Origin: Streptococcus devriesei DSM 19639
GTDB taxonomy: Bacteria > Bacillota > Bacilli > Lactobacillales > Streptococcaceae
NCBI RefSeq assembly: GCF_000423725.1
Contig: NZ_KE384084.1
Coordinates: 694,222-758,221, forward strand
DNA length: 64,000 nt
Reading direction: 5' to 3'
Shown: in pieces, positions 58,601 to 64,000 of the stretch
How the letters are laid out: every line of letters begins with the position of its first letter
Position numbering within the stretch: position 1 is the first letter of the stretch
Notes under the pieces: generated by a model
What the model saw: only the letters and a program-made list of their open reading frames with translations
What the model was told of the DNA's origin: nothing
Databases searched by the model: none
Made by a program: the position numbers and the translations under genes

Positions 58601-59926
58601 ATCTTCTGCTTCTTCAATTTCGGTTACCAGCAATTTCAGTTTGGTTACCCGGCCGTCTTTGACCTTGTCGTTAATCAGTTCCAAGTGCTTATTGTTGCTG
58701 TCAACAGTGAAATGTTCTTTTTCATCCTGACTTGGAATCGTTCCGACACCAGTCAGGTAAAAGCCGGCAATCGTATCAACATCATCGCTTTCAAGGTCTG
58801 TTTCAAAATATTCATTGAAATCATTAAGCGTCATCGTTCCAAGAACGATATAAGTATTGTCGGCAATCTCGCGGACAGAGACCGCAGCCTTGTCCGTCTC
58901 GTCATCGATTTCACCGACAATTTCTTCCAAGAGATCCTCAAGCGTCACCAAGCCTGCCACACCGCCGTACTCATCCAGCAGAATAGCCATTTGATTTTGG
59001 GTGTTTTTCAGAGCTGTTAAAAGGTCATTGACAAAAATAGTTTCCGGCACAAAAAGCGGTTCCTGTAAGATCTTGCGAAGATTAATATGGTCAAATCCTT
59101 CTTTAAAACCAGCATCTAAGAGCCTCTTTGTATGAATTAAACCAATAATCTTATCTTTATCCCCATCATAAACAGGAATACGGGAAAATCTCTCATTCAA
59201 AATAGATTGAATAATGTCACTGGTATCGTCATTGATATCCACCATGAAGGCATCAGTTCTAGGAACCATAACTTCACGCGCCATCAGCTCATCAAGTGAA
59301 AAGACGCCCTGCAGCATTTCAATTTCATCAGCATCCAGTGTTTCTTCACTGTTTGTCAGCATGTATTCGATTTCATCACGCGTCATTTTTTCATCAGCAT
59401 CATCAAAAGTCATGGGCGTTATACGGCTCAGCAGATTCGTTGAAGCTGACAAAAGCCAGACAAAAGGACTGACAAGCTTACCCAGCAGAATGATAATCGG
59501 AGCTGAATAGACGGCCAAATTATCCTTCAGATTCATGGCAATACGCTTGGGATACAGCTCCCCTAAGACAATTGAAATATAGGTCAGAAAAGCAAGGGCA
59601 ATGACACTGCCTGCCGTTCGTGCGGTCGCCGAATTGCCAAACCATGAAGCAACTTCACGCCCCAAAGAATCTGCCAAACTGGCCCCAGATAAAAGGGTGA
59701 TGAGGGTTATGCCAACTTGAATGGTTGAGAGAAAATGATTCGGTTTTTCTAAAACCTTCAAGAGACGGATGTACTTTTTTTCACCTTCTTCAGCTTTTTG
59801 TTCAACGCGCGCACGATTCAAAGATACCAGAGCCATTTCGGTGGCCGAGAAAAAAGCATTGCAAAGCGTCAAAATAAGCAGTATTAAAAATTGTAAGATT
59901 AAGGATTGACTACCCGGGTCTTCCAT
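58589..59926 (-). CDS. CorC/HlyC-type transporter-associated membrane protein
   Basis: A 445-residue protein: DUF21 membrane domain with four TM segments (about 1-180), a tandem CBS pair (about 205-330, MAREVMVPRTDAF and DKIIGLIHTKRLL) and a C-terminal CorC/HlyC domain ending in a Glu/Asp-rich tail. Such proteins affect Mg2+/Co2+ efflux or are simply called hemolysin homologues; direct hemolytic activity is not implied. Confidence 0.87.
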   Translation of the reverse strand: MEDPGSQSLILQFLILLILTLCNAFFSATEMALVSLNRARVEQKAEEGEKKYIRLLKVLEKPNHFLSTIQVGITLITLLSGASLADSLGREVASWFGNSATARTAGSVIALAFLTYISIVLGELYPKRIAMNLKDNLAVYSAPIIILLGKLVSPFVWLLSASTNLLSRITPMTFDDADEKMTRDEIEYMLTNSEETLDADEIEMLQGVFSLDELMAREVMVPRTDAFMVDINDDTSDIIQSILNERFSRIPVYDGDKDKIIGLIHTKRLLDAGFKEGFDHINLRKILQEPLFVPETIFVNDLLTALKNTQNQMAILLDEYGGVAGLVTLEDLLEEIVGEIDDETDKAAVSVREIADNTYIVLGTMTLNDFNEYFETDLESDDVDTIAGFYLTGVGTIPSQDEKEHFTVDSNNKHLELINDKVKDGRVTKLKLLVTEIEEAEDEKD

Positions 59927-59963
59927 TCGTTATCTTTCTCCTAAATTATATATAGTCAGTCTA

Positions 59964-61058
59964 TTATAACACAATTTTGTTTTTCTTGTGATACTCATAA
60001 ACACCAGCGATGAATTTGACGATTTCTTTGATGATAGCATAGGCCGGTACTGCAACCAACATACCAACGAGCCCGGCAATATTGCTGCCTAAGACCAAAA
60101 GCACCATGATGGTCAAAGGATGGATTTTCATGGCACTGCCAACAACACGCGGATAAACAATATTGCCATCAATTTGCTGCAAGGTCATGATATAGATAAT
60201 AGCAATAATCATTTTTTTCGGATCACTGGCAACATAGGCTAAAACGACCGGTGTCAGCCCCAAATAAGGACCAACATAGGGTACAACATTAGTAATTCCC
60301 GCAACTAAGGCAAAGAGGAAGGCATACTGAATTCCCATGAAATGGTAGCCGATCAGGGCAAAGACGAAAATAAAGGCTGCATCAATGGCAACACCGCTGA
60401 TATAGCGTGAGATGGTCTTATTCATCTGTCCCATAAGCTTGCTGATATTGTGGGTGTCGTTCTTTAGAATAGAGCGCTCCAGCATGGGCAGGAGCCCTTC
60501 GCCATCCTTTAACAGATAGAATAAAACAACCGGTGTCAGAATCAAAATCATCACAGCATTTGTAATCATGGAAACAATACTGGAAACACTGACGGTTACG
60601 CTGTTGAGAACATTTTCCAAAATATCCACATAGGACAAGTTGAATTGTTTCAAAAGATCGTTAATGTCAATATTTTTAAAGGCCGGGTTATCCTTCCATT
60701 CATTAACCAAATCCTGCAGTCCTACATAGATATTTTGACTGGCCGATATCAAATCCGTCAGCTGATTAATCAGATTGGGAATCAGGCTGGTAATTGAGAA
60801 AACCATCAGGGAAATTAAGGCGATAAAGATAATCAAAATGCCCCAAATCCGTTTTATTTTAAAATGCTTTTCTAGGAAGGTCACAATGGGATCAGTAATA
60901 TAATAAAGAAAACCGCCCAGTAAAAAGGGCATAAAGAATGTCTTAGCAACACTGAAAAAGGGCTTAAGCAGGCTCCCCATCTGCCGCCAGGTAAAAAGAA
61001 TCAGGGTCAGCAGCAAAACTTCTACTGTCCAATAGAATAGTCTGTTGTTCTTAAACAT
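59964..61058 (-). CDS. AI-2E family transporter
   Basis: A 364-residue permease with about seven TM segments. The GGFLYYITDPIVTFLEKHFK and VPYVGPYLGLTPVVLAYVA blocks are signatures of the AI-2E (PF01594) superfamily. Members transport AI-2, or act as Na+/H+ antiporters; substrate unknown here. ATG at 61058 has AAAGGAGG five bases upstream, whereas the earlier Met at 61112 has none. Confidence 0.87.
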   Translation of the reverse strand: MFKNNRLFYWTVEVLLLTLILFTWRQMGSLLKPFFSVAKTFFMPFLLGGFLYYITDPIVTFLEKHFKIKRIWGILIIFIALISLMVFSITSLIPNLINQLTDLISASQNIYVGLQDLVNEWKDNPAFKNIDINDLLKQFNLSYVDILENVLNSVTVSVSSIVSMITNAVMILILTPVVLFYLLKDGEGLLPMLERSILKNDTHNISKLMGQMNKTISRYISGVAIDAAFIFVFALIGYHFMGIQYAFLFALVAGITNVVPYVGPYLGLTPVVLAYVASDPKKMIIAIIYIMTLQQIDGNIVYPRVVGSAMKIHPLTIMVLLVLGSNIAGLVGMLVAVPAYAIIKEIVKFIAGVYEYHKKNKIVL

Positions 61059-61134
61059 AATCCCTCCTTTTGCGCTTATTTTATCATATTTTTGTGTTAT
61101 AATAAATAACAATTAAACGACAAAGAGGTAAAAG

Positions 61135-61926
61135 ATGGCACTTATTTCAATGGAGAATGTAAGCTTGAAAAGACAGGGTAAGACGCTGCTGAGCAATCTG
61201 AACTGGCAGGTTAATAAGGGAGAACACTGGGCCATTTTGGGACTCAACGGCTCCGGCAAGACAACCTTACTGAAACTGATTATGGCTGAGTACTGGTCTT
61301 CTGACGGTCAGGTTGAAGTTTTAGGTACCAAATTCGGACAGGGAAACATCCCCGATATGCGGACTAAAATTGGTGTTGTCGGCTCCTTTATTGCTGAGCG
61401 CCTGCCTAAAAATATGCTGGCTGAAAAAATTGTTCTGACCGGAAAATACAAATCCAGCATCCTCTATAAAGCATACGGTGACAAGGAGCTGGATGAAGCG
61501 CGTGACATGCTGAAATCAATCGGCGGAGAACACCTGCTCGGCCGCACCTATGCCGGCCTGTCACAAGGCGAAAAACAACTCCTCTTGATTGCCAGAAGCT
61601 TAATGGAAGAGCCGGAAATCATCATCTTAGATGAAGCAACGAGCGGGCTTGATCTCTTTGCCAGAGAAAAACTGCTCCAGCAAGTTGACCTGATTGCTAA
61701 ACTGCCGCATTCTCCCCTAATTTTGTATGTCACCCACCATGCTGAGGAAATTACCGGCACCATGGATCATATTCTGCTTTTGAAGAAAGGCAAAATTGTT
61801 GCCCAAGGCAAAAAAGAAGACATCATCACCCAAGAAGTTCTGTCAAACTTCTACGATAACCATGTCAAGATTATTCCCATTGATGAGGAGCGCTTCTTCA
61901 TTAAGCCGGAAGTCTCAGTTAAATAA
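61135..61926 (+). CDS. ABC transporter ATPase (YlmA-like)
   Basis: A 263-residue ATPase of the YlmA group: Walker A GLNGSGKTT, signature LSQGEKQ and Walker B IIILDEATSGLD. No permease gene is adjacent, so it may work with an unlinked one or have a non-transport role. Plus-strand gene divergent from the AI-2E gene with a 76-bp gap. Confidence 0.83.
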   Translation: MALISMENVSLKRQGKTLLSNLNWQVNKGEHWAILGLNGSGKTTLLKLIMAEYWSSDGQVEVLGTKFGQGNIPDMRTKIGVVGSFIAERLPKNMLAEKIVLTGKYKSSILYKAYGDKELDEARDMLKSIGGEHLLGRTYAGLSQGEKQLLLIARSLMEEPEIIILDEATSGLDLFAREKLLQQVDLIAKLPHSPLILYVTHHAEEITGTMDHILLLKKGKIVAQGKKEDIITQEVLSNFYDNHVKIIPIDEERFFIKPEVSVK

Positions 61927-61931
61927 AGTTT

Positions 61932-61968
61932 AAAATACCCATTGCTTGAATTGCAATGGGTATTTTTT
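61932..61968. terminator. Bidirectional terminator between the ATPase and aldolase genes
   Basis: AAATACCCATTGC/GCAATGGGTATTT perfect 13-bp hairpin between convergent genes. Confidence 0.9.
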
Positions 61969-61998
61969 TAGCAACAGATTAAACATTAACAGGTATTA

Positions 61999-62769
61999 TT
62001 AATCCCCATTTTTATTTTGAACAGTTACTGTATTATACAAAGCTTCACCAGCTTTAACATCTTCCCATGTCCCAATTTTAACACCTTCTGAATAGTAACC
62101 ATCCAGTACACCTTTATGTTGTAAAACAGTTTGTTCATACGCTACTTTAGAATTCCATTCTGTGATATCAACATCTGCTAAAGATTTATGTAAAGCTGTA
62201 ATTGGATCCATATTTTTCCCGCCAGATGTAAACAAAGTACCGTGAGAATTTAATAAGAAGCCATTTCGCAAGGCTTTGTCGCCAATTTTTTTAATCTCTT
62301 CAGCAACATATTCTGCCAATTCTTCAGAACACATAGGGTGCCAGTCTAATGTCCGAATTTCTTTCAATTTTTGGGTTGCTTCTGTTAAGTTTGGCATACT
62401 TAACCCGATAGTAGCCCAAAACATTGATTGATCAGCGTGTGAATGGAATACACATTTAATATCTGGATTAACATCATAAATCGCTTCATGCATATTAATT
62501 TCACGAGTGACCTTACCATTACCTGAAAGGACTTTGCGCGTATGTGGCTCAATTACTAAAATTTGATCAGCCGTTAAATGACCCAAATAAGCCTCAGACA
62601 TCATTGTAGGAGTCATTACGTAGTATTCTTTTCCTTCTTCGTCCGTCACACGAATACTGATATTTCCTCCAACAATATTAGTATCACGGCGATCCATAAC
62701 TGTTTTTACAACTTTTGCCAAATCTTCACGTTCATATTCAAATGGAATACGACCTGCTGGATATCTCAT
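61999..62769 (-). CDS. Class II aldolase/epimerase family protein
   Basis: A 256-residue zinc enzyme of the AraD/FucA group. The metal site HSHADQS (about 114-120) and the second His in LLNSHGTLF (about 180-190) are present, with an N-terminal VVGGNISIR loop that binds phosphate. It lies beside a GatC-type PTS permease, so the sugar is presumably taken up and phosphorylated by that system and cleaved or epimerised here; the exact sugar is unknown. Confidence 0.82.
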   Translation of the reverse strand: MRYPAGRIPFEYEREDLAKVVKTVMDRRDTNIVGGNISIRVTDEEGKEYYVMTPTMMSEAYLGHLTADQILVIEPHTRKVLSGNGKVTREINMHEAIYDVNPDIKCVFHSHADQSMFWATIGLSMPNLTEATQKLKEIRTLDWHPMCSEELAEYVAEEIKKIGDKALRNGFLLNSHGTLFTSGGKNMDPITALHKSLADVDITEWNSKVAYEQTVLQHKGVLDGYYSEGVKIGTWEDVKAGEALYNTVTVQNKNGD

Positions 62770-62813
62770 AACTAATCGACCTTTCTATTTTCCTTTAGAT
62801 TCACGTATCGCGT

Positions 62814-63011
62814 TCATTTTTCTGACGCTATATTTTTCTTTTCTAAATATTTTTTAGGGAACAGAATAGACATTCCTTGCTTGTTTACTAATAAGCCTAG
62901 CACAATCACAAAAATATTCAGCCAATATAACTTTGTATAAATAGCCGTTATAAACAATAGAAATGCTAAGAAACTTAGGAAAGTCCAAAACATTTTAGAT
63001 GTTACATTCAT
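62814..63011 (-). CDS. Small two-TM membrane protein of the PTS locus
   Basis: A 65-residue protein, TM segments at about 7-27 and 30-50 (WTFLSFLAFLLFITAIYTK; LNIFVIVLGLLV), with a basic tail. Located between the GatC gene and the aldolase gene on the same strand, with about 22 and 44 bp gaps. I do not recognise a family; accessory to the PTS by position. Confidence 0.55.
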   Translation of the reverse strand: MNVTSKMFWTFLSFLAFLLFITAIYTKLYWLNIFVIVLGLLVNKQGMSILFPKKYLEKKNIASEK

Positions 63012-63034
63012 ACTCAGTTCCTTCTAAAAATTTA

Positions 63035-64000
63035 CTAATCTTTGTATTTATTTGTTGGGATTGGATTTTTCATAAATCCTCTGTACAAAATATAGAACAA
63101 GGCTAACAGTGCCACAAAACCAACAATTGCCATTACATTACCACGGCCCGCCCAAGCTGCTAAGAAACGGAAATCTGGTGCTTCAATAGAACTCCACGAA
63201 ACTTCTGCCCCTTTAGGAACATTTATTGCTCCAGTGCTCTTGGCCAATTTTGTAAAGATACCTGCAAAATAAGTTGATCCATATAAAAACAGTGGTTCAT
63301 AGATAATACCTAGGACAAGCATTCTCAGTAAATTGCCACCTGTCAGCAAAAGACCGCCTACACCTAGGCAATAATTAATAACACCAGCAAGAGGCAGAAT
63401 TTCATTGCCTGGCAAAACCGCAGCAAACAGAATAGATACAGGAATCAAGAGCACCATTGTTACCCAAAGTTCGGTACTTTGACCAACAATTGGCCAGTCC
63501 AAGCCAATAACAAACTCACGACCTTTGACATGTTTTTTCATGAAGTCACTCATTGTAGTACCAAATGGCGTCAATGCATCCATAAAGAATTTAGCCATTA
63601 CTGGAAAAATTGCCATTACAGCACCAGTTGTGACTGCAAGATTCAATGAATTAGCAATCCCATACTGTCCAATCAACCCTAGAAGCAAGCCAATAATTGC
63701 CCCCATCACGACAGGTTCACTCAAAATACCAATTTTACGTTTTAACGCATCCGCATCCCATTTTTTATTAAACACAGGGATATAGTCCATTAACTTATTT
63801 ACAGGACTCATAATAACAGCAGTGAATGTTTCAATGTGTGTTACAGTTACACCTTCATAACCTAGCATATCTTTAATTTCATCTGCCCACATATCTCCCA
63901 ATTTCAGAGAGATAATGACCTGAATACCAGCAACAATAAATCCCCAAACAAGATTATCAGAGAATTGATACACAATGTAACCAGTCAGAGCAACTCCCCA
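63035..64000 (-). CDS. Galactitol-type PTS IIC component (partial)
   Basis: The 3' part of a gene running off the right edge; the open frame continues to base 64000 (WGVALTGYIVYQFSDN...). It has nine to ten hydrophobic segments and the GatC-type stretches GVINYCLGVGGLLLTGGNLLRM and TPFGTTMSDFMKKHVKGREF. The product would be the sugar-translocating subunit of a galactitol-like PTS. The internal GTG at 63973 is not the likely start. Confidence 0.82.
   Translation of the reverse strand, partial: WGVALTGYIVYQFSDNLVWGFIVAGIQVIISLKLGDMWADEIKDMLGYEGVTVTHIETFTAVIMSPVNKLMDYIPVFNKKWDADALKRKIGILSEPVVMGAIIGLLLGLIGQYGIANSLNLAVTTGAVMAIFPVMAKFFMDALTPFGTTMSDFMKKHVKGREFVIGLDWPIVGQSTELWVTMVLLIPVSILFAAVLPGNEILPLAGVINYCLGVGGLLLTGGNLLRMLVLGIIYEPLFLYGSTYFAGIFTKLAKSTGAINVPKGAEVSWSSIEAPDFRFLAAWAGRGNVMAIVGFVALLALFYILYRGFMKNPIPTNKYKD

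Overview
The window looks like chromosome of a mutans-group Streptococcus. I base this on the lysine-type MurE, MacP, CtsR-box control of clpP, DUF1803 and DUF3397 family proteins, SMU-like gene runs (tmk-holB-ricT-yabA-rsmI; livJHMGF next to ylbFG, clpP and upp) and a base composition near 40% GC. The species call rests on recalled similarity, not a search. Most genes lie on the minus strand, as expected for one replichore arm. I see no rRNA, tRNA, CRISPR array, intact IS element or prophage.

Layout: 0-8.7 kb holds housekeeping genes (HAD phosphatase, GNAT, phoH, yozE-like, msrA, cvfB, frr, pyrH, rplA, rplK), with a repeat-rich block unusually separating pyrH from frr. 8.8-16.6 kb carries ftsK, a cyclophilin lipoprotein, a cluster of tiny bacteriocin-like peptides, then the glmU-nudix-macP-mtnN operon and an ASCH protein. 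16.9-28 kb has a VIT1-like protein, metG with an odd leader, a deoxynucleoside kinase, exonuclease III, nth, ogt and the serC-GNAT-serA operon. 28.3-38.8 kb is the rsmI/yabA/ricT/holB/tmk operon, a CBS-ACT protein, the branched-chain amino-acid transporter, ylbG, ylbF (ricF) and clpP. 39-46.8 kb has upp, a second bacteriocin-like cluster whose precursor gene is broken by an amber codon, two sulfur amino-acid PLP enzymes, a MurJ-type flippase and murE. 46.9-53.7 kb has an iron-complex ABC transporter, small streptococcal proteins and ppaC. 53.8-57.4 kb is a strikingly AT-rich island with an orphan lanthipeptide-like precursor, a GntR-YtrA type regulator and a three-gene ABC exporter. 57.7-64 kb has pflA, a CorC/HlyC protein, an AI-2E exporter, an ABC ATPase and the start of a galactitol-type PTS locus that runs off the window.

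The most unusual items are: (1) a 465-bp near-identical repeat present as inverted copies about 22 kb apart, one copy abutting each of two unrelated contexts; (2) two paralogous micro-cassettes, each a Gly-rich bacteriocin-like peptide followed by a 25-residue hydrophobic peptide beginning M(K/E)YF, one with a nonsense codon three residues after the double-glycine site; (3) the orphan lanthipeptide island with a long perfect inverted repeat bracketing the regulator promoter; (4) a Shine-Dalgarno-served ATG-TAA start-stop element in front of a metG that itself lacks a visible ribosome binding site; (5) two matching L1-type mRNA sites in the rplK-rplA operon.
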